Origin: DATBLE01 sp963734065
Lineage (GTDB): Bacteria > Actinomycetota > Thermoleophilia > Gaiellales > Gaiellaceae
Assembly (NCBI GenBank): GCA_963734065.1
Contig: CAVTFN010000007.1
Coordinates: 231,934-295,933 of the forward strand
DNA length: 64,000 nt
Direction: 5' to 3'
How positions within the stretch are numbered: position 1 is the stretch's first letter; each line of letters begins with the position of its first letter. This document shows positions 32,694 through 41,068 of this stretch, one piece after another. Made by a program: the position numbers and the translations under genes. The notes beneath the pieces are model-generated. The model ran no database searches. It was not told where the DNA came from and was given only the letters and a program-made list of their open reading frames with translations.

Positions 32694-33310
32694 TGGCTCC
32701 CAAGGTCGCGGGGCTGACCGGGGCGACGCTGGAGACGGCGCCGTCGGTCTGTCACGACTGCATCTGGTGGCAGACGGGCGGCCTTCGCGGAGTCGACAAG
32801 CGTCGCTGGATCCAGAAGGCCGAGGAGGAGTGGGGCGCGTGGGGCACGGTCTACTACGACGCCGACGGGCGGCTCCTCGGCTCGATGCAGTACGGACCGT
32901 CCGGGCTGTTCCCACGGGCGGCGCGGCTGCCCGCCGGGCCTCCGTCGCCCGAGGCCGTTCTCGTCACCTGCGCGTACGTCGTCGATTCCACGACGCCGTG
33001 GGTGATGCAGTCGCTCTTCCTCGCGGCGATCGGCGACGCCAAGGACCGCGGCGCGAAGGCGCTCGAGGCGTTCGCATACCGCTACCCCGAAGGCGAGTCG
33101 ACGTACGAGCGCTTCCTCGTCCACCGCACCGTCTTCCCGGCCGACTTCCTGGCCGACTTCGGGTTCGGCACGGTACGGGCACAGGGGCGCGTCGAGCTCA
33201 CCCGGCTGGAGCTGGGGGGCCTCATACCGGTGCACGAGGGCATGCGCCTGCGCGTCTTCCGGGCGCTCAAGGAGGCCCTGACGCCGGCGCCCGTGCCGCA
33301 GCGACCGTAG
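32693..33310 (+). CDS. GNAT-like N-acetyltransferase
   Basis: 205 residues. It begins with a Cys/Trp-rich stretch (SVCHDCIWWQTGG), and the core WGTVYYDADGRLLGSMQYGP resembles strands beta2-4 of a GNAT acetyltransferase, with LFLAAIGDAKDRGAKALEAF as the helix that would carry the acetyl-CoA loop. The CHDC/WW opening is common in actinobacterial GNATs of unknown substrate. Assignment rests on this pattern only. Last gene of the phosphoesterase-Gls24-GNAT run; a 26-bp palindrome follows the stop. Confidence 0.6.
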   Translation: MAPKVAGLTGATLETAPSVCHDCIWWQTGGLRGVDKRRWIQKAEEEWGAWGTVYYDADGRLLGSMQYGPSGLFPRAARLPAGPPSPEAVLVTCAYVVDSTTPWVMQSLFLAAIGDAKDRGAKALEAFAYRYPEGESTYERFLVHRTVFPADFLADFGFGTVRAQGRVELTRLELGGLIPVHEGMRLRVFRALKEALTPAPVPQRP

Positions 33311-33312
33311 AG

Positions 33313-33338
33313 CAGTGACAGGCTTAAGCCTGTCACTG
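33313..33338. repeat. 26-bp perfect palindrome after the GNAT gene
   Basis: Arm CAGTGACAGGCTT followed directly by its reverse complement, no loop. It starts 3 nt after the stop. Could be a terminator or REP-like unit; related in style, not in sequence, to the GGGACTGTCCC family. Confidence 0.7.
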
Positions 33339-33412
33339 CCGTTCTCCGGCCCAAGCGGCGGCCGTATCTGTGCCGCGCCGTCGGCGGGCCGCAAAATCCC
33401 CGCAGTAGGGGG

Positions 33413-33441
33413 TTGACGCGGCCCGGCGAGCACCGCACGAT
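33413..33441 (+). promoter_or_regulatory. Possible -35/-10 promoter of the secreted protein gene at 33496
   Basis: TTGACG (33413-33418), 17-nt spacer, then CACGAT (33436-33441). The -10 lacks the initial T, so this is tentative. The following leader contains AAAGGGAGAGAG ahead of the TTG start. Confidence 0.35.
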
Positions 33442-33495
33442 GAAGAGAAGGCCGCCCCCCCAGCGGCCGGTGTCACCAAAGGGAGAGAGAACAAC

Positions 33496-34203
33496 TTGCG
33501 GCTATTACTTGCCGGCGCGCTCGTCGCGCTGGCCACGGCTTGGCCTGTCGCTGCTTCTGCGGCCGCGACGGGATACTGCTACGCGGGCCTCGTCGGGACG
33601 AAAGGCCCGCTCGGGATCTCGGGCACCTTGACCGCGCGCGCCCCGGCGGTCGTCCAGGCCGGGCATGTCGCCGCCTGGGTTGGCGTCGGCGGCCCGAACG
33701 AAGCCCCGGACGGCTCCGCCGAGTGGCTCCAGGTCGGGATGAACAGCGCCCACGGCAGCGTCAACAACCACCTCTACTACGAGTACGTTCGGCCGGGAAT
33801 CCCCGTCCAGTACGTCCAGCTCGCCGCGAACGTCCCGGTCGGGCAGTCCGTGCGGGTCGCAGTGCTGAAGACCGCCACGGGTCGCGACCTCTGGCGCGTC
33901 TGGGTCGACGGCAAGCCGGTGTCCGACCCGATCTCGCTGCCCGGCAGCGAGGGCAGGCTCACCCCGGTCGCCACCGCCGAGAACTTCGACGGCGGCGCCC
34001 CCGGCGTCGTCAACACGTTCTCCTACTCGGTCGCCGGCATCAAGGTCGCGACGCGGGCCGGGGGCGTATGGCGCTCGTTCACCGGCGGGCAGCTCCGCCA
34101 GGACGACGGTGTGCAGGTGATACGCAGCGCCGCCGCCAGCTTCGTGGCAGGCAGCGCCGTGGCCGGACGCTCGGCAGCGGCACGGGACGTCCTCAACCGA
34201 TAG
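33496..34203 (+). CDS. Secreted protein of unknown function, lectin-like beta fold
   Basis: 235 residues from a TTG start preceded by a purine-rich ribosome site. Signal peptide LLLAGALVALATAWPVAASA. The mature part is beta-rich with aromatic and Asn residues (HLYYEYVRPGIPVQYVQLAA, WRVWVDGKPVSDPISLPGSE) as in concanavalin-like carbohydrate-binding proteins; this is only fold impression. One Cys after the cleavage site. The gene stands alone between terminator-like repeats. I do not recognise a named family. Confidence 0.65.
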   Translation: MRLLLAGALVALATAWPVAASAAATGYCYAGLVGTKGPLGISGTLTARAPAVVQAGHVAAWVGVGGPNEAPDGSAEWLQVGMNSAHGSVNNHLYYEYVRPGIPVQYVQLAANVPVGQSVRVAVLKTATGRDLWRVWVDGKPVSDPISLPGSEGRLTPVATAENFDGGAPGVVNTFSYSVAGIKVATRAGGVWRSFTGGQLRQDDGVQVIRSAAASFVAGSAVAGRSAAARDVLNR

Positions 34204-34208
34204 TCGAC

Positions 34209-34237
34209 GGGGCCGGAACGCCGCCGCCTCCGGCCCC
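34209..34237 (+). terminator. Rho-independent-type terminator of the secreted protein gene
   Basis: Arms GGGGCCGGA and TCCGGCCCC separated by 11 nt, followed by TCTTCT. Five bases after the stop codon at 34203. Confidence 0.65.
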
Positions 34238-34307
34238 TCTTCTCGGCGACCGCCGTGGACGCGCTGGGGACGTGTCCTCTCTCGGCAGGCGCCTTGTTTG
34301 TCGACGT

Positions 34308-35102
34308 CTACACGGAAGCCAGGAAGGCGTTGAGCTCCGCGAGCTGGAGCTCGCCCAGCTTCAGGCGCTCGGCCGCCTCCCACAGCGGGTTGGCTTTGGC
34401 GCAGGTGAGCTTGTGAGCGGCCTTGAAGGTAACGCTCGAGCAGCTGGAGCGCCGCGCCGCCTGGCCGGTCTCGAGCTTCTGCTGCTGCTGGAGCTGGATC
34501 GCCAGCAGTGTCCCGACCCGGGCCTGCTGGGTCGCCGGGAGGGCTCCGACCTTCGCGATCGCGGCGTCCAGAGCGGTCCGGTTCTGGCTCGCCAGCGTCT
34601 TCAGGCCGTTCACGCGCCTGGTGCAGGCGGCCCTGAGGACCGGGCGCCTCGCGCCGCAGTTGAGGGCGGCCTGTAGGTCCTGGTTCGCCTTGATCACGTA
34701 CTGCTGGAAGGAGGTCAGCGCCTGGACCGGGGTGATGCCCGGCGGCAGGTACTGGTCGGCCGCGGAGGTCTTGCCGGGCTGGAGCGCGTTCAGCACGTCC
34801 GCGGAGGGAGCCGGCTTCGCCGCCTGCGCCGGCTGCTTCGCGACGAAGACGTGCTTGACCGCGACCGCGGCGTGCTCGACGCCCGAGGCGGCGTAGGTGG
34901 CGCCTCCGAAGGTGGCGAGGGCAACAGCGGCGCCGATCGTGGCGGCGACGAACGCGACGCGAAGCCCGCGAGGCCGCACCACGCCAGGTCGATCGCCCTC
35001 GATGTGCGAGACGATCCCGTCGACCAGCTCTTCGTCCGGTAGCGGCCGGCCTCGCTTGAGCTTCGCCTCGAGCTTCGATTCGTGGCTGCGCTTGAAGATC
35101 AT
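34308..35102 (-). CDS. Single-span membrane protein downstream of an ECF sigma factor; possible anti-sigma or envelope factor
   Basis: 264 residues. A basic cytoplasmic head (KRSHESKLEAKLKRGRPLPD), a membrane segment at about 50-70 (LRVAFVAATIGAAVALATFG), then an extracytoplasmic helical domain rich in Gln and Leu (LLAIQLQQQQKLETGQAARR) with five Cys. The N-terminus has no ZAS or asiA-like motif, so an anti-sigma role is only suggested by the operon: O-antigen ligase, sigma, methyltransferase, then this gene, after an 87-bp gap that includes ACTACCGGTAGT. An RBS (GGGGGTGGAGCGAG) precedes the ATG. Confidence 0.6.
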   Translation of the reverse strand: MIFKRSHESKLEAKLKRGRPLPDEELVDGIVSHIEGDRPGVVRPRGLRVAFVAATIGAAVALATFGGATYAASGVEHAAVAVKHVFVAKQPAQAAKPAPSADVLNALQPGKTSAADQYLPPGITPVQALTSFQQYVIKANQDLQAALNCGARRPVLRAACTRRVNGLKTLASQNRTALDAAIAKVGALPATQQARVGTLLAIQLQQQQKLETGQAARRSSCSSVTFKAAHKLTCAKANPLWEAAERLKLGELQLAELNAFLASV

Positions 35103-35189
35103 CTCGCTCCACCCCCTGACCTGGACTACCGGTAGTACCGGCGATCGCGCCGTTTCCTTACGAGGCCAGGACTTCGGACCGGCGGTCTC

Positions 35190-35915
35190 TCAGAGATCCT
35201 TGACCCGTGCGAGGAGGCGATCCTTCTCTCTGTGTGGCCGCACAGCAGCAGCTCGGCCGAGGAGCCTTCTCGCCGGCGAGGGCAACGGTGGAGAGGAGTG
35301 CACGTCATACGTTCGGCTGAATGCGCAGAAGACGTACTGGTTCACGGCTTCGAGCCCGTACCGCTCGAGCGAGAGAGGCTCCAGACCCTGGGTGGCTGCC
35401 AGGGCCACGATCTCGTCGGCGCCGACCGCCTCGTCGATGACTTGCTGGCTGTCTTCGGGATTCCGAAGCGAGAACAGCTTCGACGGGATGTTGACGGCGA
35501 GCACGCCTCCGTCGGCGAGCGCCGCGCCGATCCGTTCGAACACTGCGGCCCTGGCTTGCGAGGGGAAGTGCTCGACCACGTCGAAGGCCGTGACGAGATC
35601 GAACGGGCCTTCGGGCAGCGTCTGGCCGGGCAGGTTGCAGGTCTCGAAGGACGGCCGGTCGTAGAGCGCGCGGGCGAAGGCAATCGATCGCGGCGATACG
35701 TCGACGCCGACCACGTGATCGATCCGCGCCGAAAGCCAGTCAGTCTGGATACCGATGCCGCAGCCGATGTCGAGCGCGCCGCTGGGGGCACGATCGAGAA
35801 ACGGCGTGAGACGTCGCCTGATCTCCTCGAAGCGCGGATTGGGACGACTCAGGAAGGTGATCTGGTAGTCGACGAAGTCGTCGTAGAACTCCCGGACGGT
35901 GTCGGTTGATGTCAT
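35190..35915 (-). CDS. SAM-dependent methyltransferase of the polysaccharide locus
   Basis: 241 residues. Motif I is GALDIGCGIGIQTDWLSARI (about 46-65), acidic motif II VVGVDVSPRS, and FDLVTAFDVVEHFPSQARAA as motif post-I/IV, matching Methyltransf_11/UbiG-like small-molecule methyltransferases. A sugar or lipid-linked glycan substrate is likely from the neighbours. The ATG overlaps the stop of the sigma factor gene (ATGA), so the sigma factor and the methyltransferase are translated together, an odd pairing. Confidence 0.8.
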   Translation of the reverse strand: MTSTDTVREFYDDFVDYQITFLSRPNPRFEEIRRRLTPFLDRAPSGALDIGCGIGIQTDWLSARIDHVVGVDVSPRSIAFARALYDRPSFETCNLPGQTLPEGPFDLVTAFDVVEHFPSQARAAVFERIGAALADGGVLAVNIPSKLFSLRNPEDSQQVIDEAVGADEIVALAATQGLEPLSLERYGLEAVNQYVFCAFSRTYDVHSSPPLPSPARRLLGRAAAVRPHREKDRLLARVKDL

Positions 35916-36484
35916 CGCAACTGGTGTCGCCGGTCGAGTGTCGATGAGCTTGCGCCCCTGCTCGTGCTTCCGTCCACATTTGCCCGTCGGCCGGACTGTG
36001 AAACGGCCCCATCCTCGGGCTCGAGCTGTGCGCGGAGCTGTTCGAGCGCTCGGTGCAGTGCGACCTCGACCGTGTTCGTCCGCTCGCCCAGCACTTCCGC
36101 GATCTGCCGCGCCTTCAGGTCGGCGCCGTACCGGAGCGCGACCAGCTCGCGGCCGCGCGGGTCCAGGGTGAGCACGGCGCGGCGGAGGTCGAGCCGCTCG
36201 ATGCTCTCCGCCTCGAGGTCGCCGGGAGCGGCGACCTGGTCGAAGAGCTCCAGCTCTCCCGCCCTCACGGCGTGCGCGTCCGCCATGCAGCGGCGCGCGA
36301 TGCCAAGCAGCCAGGCGATCGGCTCGCCCTGCTTCGGATCGAAGCTCGAGCGGTAGCGAAGCGCTCGTGCGAAGGTCTCGCTCGTCACGTCCTGGGCGTC
36401 AGGCCCGTCGCCGATCCGGTACGCGACGTAGGCGTAGACGCGGCGGATCAGCGGCTTCGGGTCGGCGAGCGGATCGCGTGGCAT
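35912..36484 (-). CDS. ECF-type RNA polymerase sigma factor
   Basis: 190 residues from the ATG at 36484. Region 2 is PLIRRVYAYVAYRIGDGPDA, QDVTSETFARALRY and AWLLGIARRCMADAHAV; region 4 is VLTLDPRGRELVALRYGADL and QIAEVLGERTNTVEVALHRA, the helix-turn-helix. A ~30-residue Ser/Arg-rich tail follows. It directs RNA polymerase to unknown promoters, presumably including polysaccharide genes. It starts 2 nt after the O-antigen ligase stop and overlaps the methyltransferase gene, so the regulator is buried in the operon it may control. Confidence 0.88.
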   Translation of the reverse strand: MPRDPLADPKPLIRRVYAYVAYRIGDGPDAQDVTSETFARALRYRSSFDPKQGEPIAWLLGIARRCMADAHAVRAGELELFDQVAAPGDLEAESIERLDLRRAVLTLDPRGRELVALRYGADLKARQIAEVLGERTNTVEVALHRALEQLRAQLEPEDGAVSQSGRRANVDGSTSRGASSSTLDRRHQLR

Positions 36485-36486
36485 GG

Positions 36487-38373
36487 CTACGGCCTCGTGT
36501 TGAACCTCGGGTTGAGCCGGAACGCCTCCCGGAGCGCGCGGACGCGCTCGTTGCCCTGCGCGACTGCGGCCAGGCCGAGCCAGTAGCGGTAGTTGGTCGG
36601 ATCGTTGGCGACGGCCTTGCGGAGGCTGAGCACCGCCTGCCGGTCGCGGCCGAGGCCTGTCTGCGCCTGGCCGAGCAGCAGCAAGGAGCGCGCGGACCAG
36701 GGTGTCCAGGACGTCGCCCGGCGCGCGTTGCTCTCCGCCTTCGCGTAGCGCCCTGCGTTGACGGCGTCCTGCGCGCGGACGATTGCGATGTTGCCTACCA
36801 GGGCGACGAACGCGAAGGCCGCACACACCCCTGCAGCGACGAGCAGGGCCGCCCGCCCGCGAGTGCCGAGCGCCGGCGCGGCGCGCTCGTCGCGCGCGGA
36901 GACGAGAGCCGCGAGCCCGCAGAAGAGGCCTGCGAGCGTGACCGCGGGCAGCTCCCAGTCCCAGTCGTAGGCGAAGTGGAAGAGCAGTGCCGTGTATGCG
37001 CCGAGCGCGACCGGGACGAGCGGCTGCCCCCGCGCGCGCACGCCGGTGAACGGGACCGCGAGCGCGGCGACGAGCAGCACGAGCCCGACCAGGCCGAGCT
37101 CGGCGAGCGTCTCCAGGTAGACGTTGTGCGCATTCCTGACGGTCTGGATCGACGGCCGGTTCCGGTTCCAGTACTGCTCGAAGCTGCCTGCGCCGCCGCC
37201 GAGCACCGGGTGCGCCTCGAACTGCCGCCAGGCGACGTGCCAGAGCTGGGTGCGGCCATTGCTGGACAGGTTGAACAGCCGCTCGTTCAGGTTGCTCGAT
37301 CGGACCGGGCTCGAGGTGAATCGGTCGTAGCCTCGCTTCGCGAGGTGGACGGGCCCGCCGCCGGCCGTGAGCACCGCGCCGATGCCGGCCGCCGCCAGGA
37401 AACACAGCGTGAGCGCGTAGGCATGCCGCGTCCGAGCGGAGATTCGGACCCTACGCTCGGCGGCGTGCAGCCCGACCGCCGTCGCAGCGGAAAGCAGTGC
37501 GAGGAGCGCGATCCAGACAGCGAGCCGGTGCCCCTGGTGAGCGGCCGCGCCGAGCGTCGACCCGCGGTGGGTGAGCGCCGTCGACCGCGAGGCGAGCCAC
37601 ACGGCGAGCGTCACCGGGACGGCCAGCGCCAGCCCCGCCGTCACCAGCCGAAGCCGGCGCGGATCGATCGCGATCGCGAGGACGCAGCCCGCAGCCAGCG
37701 CCACCCAGGCCCCGCGGCTGAAGGTGAAGTACAGGGTGCAGATGAGGACGGGCAGGGCGGCCCCTGCCACTGCCCGCTCGGCCGGACTGCGCTGTGCCGC
37801 GGCGAAGCCCAGCGCCGGCAGCGCGCCGATCGCCGCCAACAGGCCGAGCCCGTTCCAGTACCCGACCGGCGTCGAGAGCCTGTACCCGCCGAAGACGTCT
37901 GTCGACAGCTCCCGCGGGAACAGGCGGGTCGCGAGCGCATACGCGCAGATGCCGACCGCGGCTGTGACCAGCGCTCCGAGCAGGAGCCCCACCGACCGGG
38001 CCTGCGCGAGCAGCAGGAACGCCGCCGCTCCGGTCACGTAGAGCAGCGCGCGCTGAACCTCGTCGATCGTCCCCGGCGTGGTCGCCGACCAGGCGAGGGA
38101 CACCCCGATCCACACGGCGAACGCCGCCAACAGCCCGAGGAACGCCATCTCCGCGCGGGACAGCGCCAGGCCGGGCGCGAAGGCAAGCGCAAGCCCGGCC
38201 GCCCAGGCGAAGCCGAGGGTGCCCCAGTTCCAGGCGCTCGGGAAGTACGCCCCTTGAGCTGCGGCGAGCGCGGCCGTCGCAACGCCGAGCCCGATCCCGA
38301 CGGCCAGCCGTCCTTCGTGCGCAAGGGCGACCCTGCGATGACTCGGCGCCGCAGTGGCTGCCCCTGACGTCAT
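36487..38373 (-). CDS. O-antigen ligase/polymerase family protein (Wzy_C) with TPR tail
   Basis: 628 residues with about twelve membrane helices. The long periplasmic loop and downstream motif NERLFNLSSNGRTQLWHVAW, FEAHPVLGGGAGSFEQYWNR and AHNVYLETLAELGLVGLVLL form the Wzy_C/O-antigen ligase signature. The C-terminal ~100 residues hold TPR-like helices (VNAGRYAKAESNARRATSWT, LLGQAQTGLGRDRQAVLSLR). It would polymerise or attach lipid-linked glycans at the outer membrane face. GGAGGGG precedes the ATG. First gene of a four-gene operon including a sigma factor. Confidence 0.87.
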   Translation of the reverse strand: MTSGAATAAPSHRRVALAHEGRLAVGIGLGVATAALAAAQGAYFPSAWNWGTLGFAWAAGLALAFAPGLALSRAEMAFLGLLAAFAVWIGVSLAWSATTPGTIDEVQRALLYVTGAAAFLLLAQARSVGLLLGALVTAAVGICAYALATRLFPRELSTDVFGGYRLSTPVGYWNGLGLLAAIGALPALGFAAAQRSPAERAVAGAALPVLICTLYFTFSRGAWVALAAGCVLAIAIDPRRLRLVTAGLALAVPVTLAVWLASRSTALTHRGSTLGAAAHQGHRLAVWIALLALLSAATAVGLHAAERRVRISARTRHAYALTLCFLAAAGIGAVLTAGGGPVHLAKRGYDRFTSSPVRSSNLNERLFNLSSNGRTQLWHVAWRQFEAHPVLGGGAGSFEQYWNRNRPSIQTVRNAHNVYLETLAELGLVGLVLLVAALAVPFTGVRARGQPLVPVALGAYTALLFHFAYDWDWELPAVTLAGLFCGLAALVSARDERAAPALGTRGRAALLVAAGVCAAFAFVALVGNIAIVRAQDAVNAGRYAKAESNARRATSWTPWSARSLLLLGQAQTGLGRDRQAVLSLRKAVANDPTNYRYWLGLAAVAQGNERVRALREAFRLNPRFNTRP

Positions 38374-38502
38374 CGACCCCTCCGGGTCTATGTGACGATC
38401 GGCTTTCGGCTCCCGATCCCCGTAGATCGACCTTCGCTACCGGGCAGGGTAAGGGAATTGGGCGCGCGACGACGGAATCGGGCTCTGGCATAGTCCCAGC
38501 GC

Positions 38503-39009
38503 GTGGCTGGGGGGCCCGTCAACGACGCGCCGTATCGCCTGATCGACGAGGTCGAGTTCGGCGAGGGCGTGGTCGTTCATCCATTCACGAATCTCTACGG
38601 CTGCACGATCGGCGACAACACACGTATCGGCCCCTTCGTCGAGATCCAGAGCGGCGTTCGAATCGGAGCCAACTGCAAGATCCAGAGCCACGCGTTCGTC
38701 TGCACCGGCGTGACGATCGAGGACGAGGTCTTCGTCGGGCACGGCGTGGTTTTCGTCAACGACAAGCGGCCGCGGGCGACGACGGACGAGGGGCTGCCGC
38801 AGACAGCCGCGGATTGGGAGCTCCTCGAGACCCGCGTCGAGCGTCGCGTGAGCATCGGCTCCGGCGCGGTGATCCTCGGCGGCCTGACGATCGGCGCAGA
38901 AGCTCTAGTCGGCGCGGGCGCCGTGGTCACGAAGGAGGTCGAGCCGGGGGCGATCGTCGCTGGGAACCCGGCGCGTCACGTTGCAAGTCGGTCGAGCAGC
39001 GCAACATAG
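38503..39009 (+). CDS. Left-handed beta-helix acyltransferase (sugar O/N-acetyltransferase)
   Basis: 168 residues of hexapeptide repeats: VEFGEGVVVHPFTNLYGCTI, GVRIGANCKIQSHAFVCTGV, IEDEVFVGHGVVFVNDKRPR and GAVILGGLTIGAEALVGAGA. The end VEPGAIVAGNPARHV is typical of WlbB/FdtC-type UDP-aminosugar N-acetyltransferases. It decorates sugar nucleotides for the polysaccharide. GTG start with a CATAGT-like hexamer 8 nt upstream. The last 33 bases overlap the convergent glycosyltransferase gene. Confidence 0.85.
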   Translation: MAGGPVNDAPYRLIDEVEFGEGVVVHPFTNLYGCTIGDNTRIGPFVEIQSGVRIGANCKIQSHAFVCTGVTIEDEVFVGHGVVFVNDKRPRATTDEGLPQTAADWELLETRVERRVSIGSGAVILGGLTIGAEALVGAGAVVTKEVEPGAIVAGNPARHVASRSSSAT

Positions 39010-40142
39010 CGCTGCGCCTGGTTGGGCCAGCTGTAGGCCTCGTACCGGCTCCTCGCATTTTGGGCTCGGCGGCGGGCGTCGTCCGGGTTTGCGGCGATGT
39101 CGATCAGCGCCTCGGCTAGCGCCGAATCGTCGCCGGCCCGGAAGAAGCGCACCTCGTCGTCGGAGAAGTGAGCGCGCAGCGTCGGAAGCTCCGCTACGGC
39201 AACTGGTATGCCGAGCGCGACGTACTCAAAGAGCTTGGAGGAGAGGGCGAAGCGGTTGAGTTGCGTCGGACGATTCGGAATGACGCCGACGGCGGCACCC
39301 GACACTCGCGCCAGCACCTCCCGATGGGGGAGATAGCGGCCGTTCGCGTGGAGCAGACCGGCTGGGCCGACCTTCGCGGCTAGCCGCTCCACAGCGGCCA
39401 GGCCGTCGCCCTCCCCATATACCTCGAGCGCGAGATTCGGGATCCTCGCCGCAGCCTTCGCTGCGGCGCTGACCAGCAGGTCGACGCCATACGGAGGCGT
39501 GATCGTCCCGTGGTAGACGACCCGGAAAGCCCCCGTCTCCGAGGGCGTGCCGTTCGTCGTCGGCAACTGTCCCTCGTCGACGCTGTTCATCAGAACGGCG
39601 ACCTTCTGCGCTGGGGTTCCGCGGCGCTCGAGCTCCGTCCGATAGGGCTCGTGCACGGTGATGACTGCGTCGGCGAGGCGGGTTGCCGTCCTCTCGACGA
39701 GCCGCAGCATCCGTTCGGCCATCTGCGCGCCCGGCCCCTTTCCGAAGCGCATTGCGAACATGTCTGACGATAGGTCGTGCACATCGAGGACGAGACGCGC
39801 GCCACGCGCGCGTTGCGCGAACGCTGCGGCGAGCAGGAAGTCGGGGGGCGTGTGTACCTGGATGACGTCGTAGCGACGCCGGTCCGCCAGCTTCAGCGTT
39901 GCGAACGCGGCGAAGGCCACGTATTCCCCGACGGTGTCCAGGAACCCCGTCCCGCGGCGGTGCTCCAGAGAGAGGCGCCGCACCCGGACGCCGGCGACGC
40001 TCTCCTCAGCAAGCTCGCCCGGGCGCCGCATGGCGAGGACGTCGACCGCCCACCCGGCGTCGCGGGCGGCGGCCGCTTCGCGCTCCACACGCGGCTCGCC
40101 GACCGGATACGGGCCATGCACCACCATGCAGAGACGCCTCAT
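38976..40142 (-). CDS. Glycosyltransferase family 4 protein (copy 1)
   Basis: 388 residues from ATG 40142, which overlaps the stop of the upstream glycosyltransferase (ATGA); a longer frame exists but is not coding. RRLCMVVHGPYPVGEPRVER is the N-terminal acceptor domain, LVLDVHDLSSDMFAMRFGKG mid-domain, VYGEGDGLAAVERLA and ALSSKLFEYVALGIPVAVAE, the GT4 E-x7-E nucleotide-sugar site with the first Glu in KLFEYV. Sugar and linkage unknown. Confidence 0.87.
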   Translation of the reverse strand: MRRLCMVVHGPYPVGEPRVEREAAAARDAGWAVDVLAMRRPGELAEESVAGVRVRRLSLEHRRGTGFLDTVGEYVAFAAFATLKLADRRRYDVIQVHTPPDFLLAAAFAQRARGARLVLDVHDLSSDMFAMRFGKGPGAQMAERMLRLVERTATRLADAVITVHEPYRTELERRGTPAQKVAVLMNSVDEGQLPTTNGTPSETGAFRVVYHGTITPPYGVDLLVSAAAKAAARIPNLALEVYGEGDGLAAVERLAAKVGPAGLLHANGRYLPHREVLARVSGAAVGVIPNRPTQLNRFALSSKLFEYVALGIPVAVAELPTLRAHFSDDEVRFFRAGDDSALAEALIDIAANPDDARRRAQNARSRYEAYSWPNQAQRYVALLDRLAT

Positions 40143-41068
40143 CGTGCGGCGACTGCCTGCTCGTAGACGTCGAGCACCTTTAAGGCCATGCGGTCGCGCG
40201 AGTACTCCTCCGCCCGTGCGCGGAGGACGCCGGAGCGGCCGGACTGCAGGGCGTCGAGCACTGCGCCGGCGAGCGCGCCCGGATCGCGCTTGCACACCGC
40301 GCAGCCGGAAAGCCCACGGAGGAGCTCGGGGACGTCGCCGACGGCAACCGAGACGACAGGCGTCTCACAAGAGAGCGACTCCCGCACGGCGACTGGCGAG
40401 CCTTCCGAGACCGAGGTCATCAGCGTGACGTCCACGGCGTTCATCACCAGCGCCGCCTCGTCGCGCGAGAAACGCTCGAGCGCAACTGCGTTGGGACGGA
40501 TCCATGACGGAAGTGCCTCGAGCGTGGCGTCGAACAGGGCCGCATTCTTCATCGGGCTTCGGCGGGAACCCGGAAGGAGGACGTAGATGCCATCCTCGTC
40601 CCAGCCGAGCCGTCGGCGAGCTTCGTGCCGCGGCCGAGGCTGGAACCTCCTGGTGTCAACGGCGGACGGCACGATTGCGGCGTCCGGCCGTCTGAGCCTG
40701 GCGCGTCCCTGGGCGCTGACGAAGAGCGGGACGGTGAGCCTGGCGACGACGTAGGAGACGCGCCGCTGCCAGGGCACGAACGTATCGCTCCCCCAAAAGG
40801 TCGTCACCACGGGCGCTCGGCGCTGGGTGAGCGCGACGGCTCCGGTGAGGCCGTAGTGTGCATGCACGAGATCGAACCGATCCCCGGCGAGTCCGTGGAG
40901 CGTCCCGGCAGCCCGTAGGTACTGCTTCCGGTCTCTCCGACCGTCGAAGGAGTGGACTTGGACTTGGACCCCGAGCCGACGCAGATCTTCGATCTGCTCG
41001 GCGACGAATACACCCGACCACGGTTCGGCGGAAGTCGGATACATGTTCGTGACGACCAGGACCCTCAT
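40139..41068 (-). CDS. Glycosyltransferase family 4 protein (copy 2)
   Basis: 309 residues from ATG 41068 (MRVLVVTNMYPTSAEPWSGV). GVFVAEQIEDLRRLGVQVQV and DLVHAHYGLTGAVALTQRRA are the GT4 N-domain; TSVSEGSPVAVRESLSCETP contains the E-x7-E motif. It is shorter than usual (about 309 versus 370-400) with a compact N-domain, which still covers both Rossmann halves. The start overlaps the end of the C5-epimerase-like gene (ATGA). Part of the polysaccharide assembly line. Confidence 0.85.
   Translation of the reverse strand: MRVLVVTNMYPTSAEPWSGVFVAEQIEDLRRLGVQVQVHSFDGRRDRKQYLRAAGTLHGLAGDRFDLVHAHYGLTGAVALTQRRAPVVTTFWGSDTFVPWQRRVSYVVARLTVPLFVSAQGRARLRRPDAAIVPSAVDTRRFQPRPRHEARRRLGWDEDGIYVLLPGSRRSPMKNAALFDATLEALPSWIRPNAVALERFSRDEAALVMNAVDVTLMTSVSEGSPVAVRESLSCETPVVSVAVGDVPELLRGLSGCAVCKRDPGALAGAVLDALQSGRSGVLRARAEEYSRDRMALKVLDVYEQAVAAR

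Noticed and set aside
36367..38367. A 666-codon open frame on the plus strand opposite the O-antigen ligase gene.
   Set aside because: It is the antisense of a well-defined 12-helix membrane protein, is rich in Arg/Gln/Pro and has no motif; a shadow from high GC.
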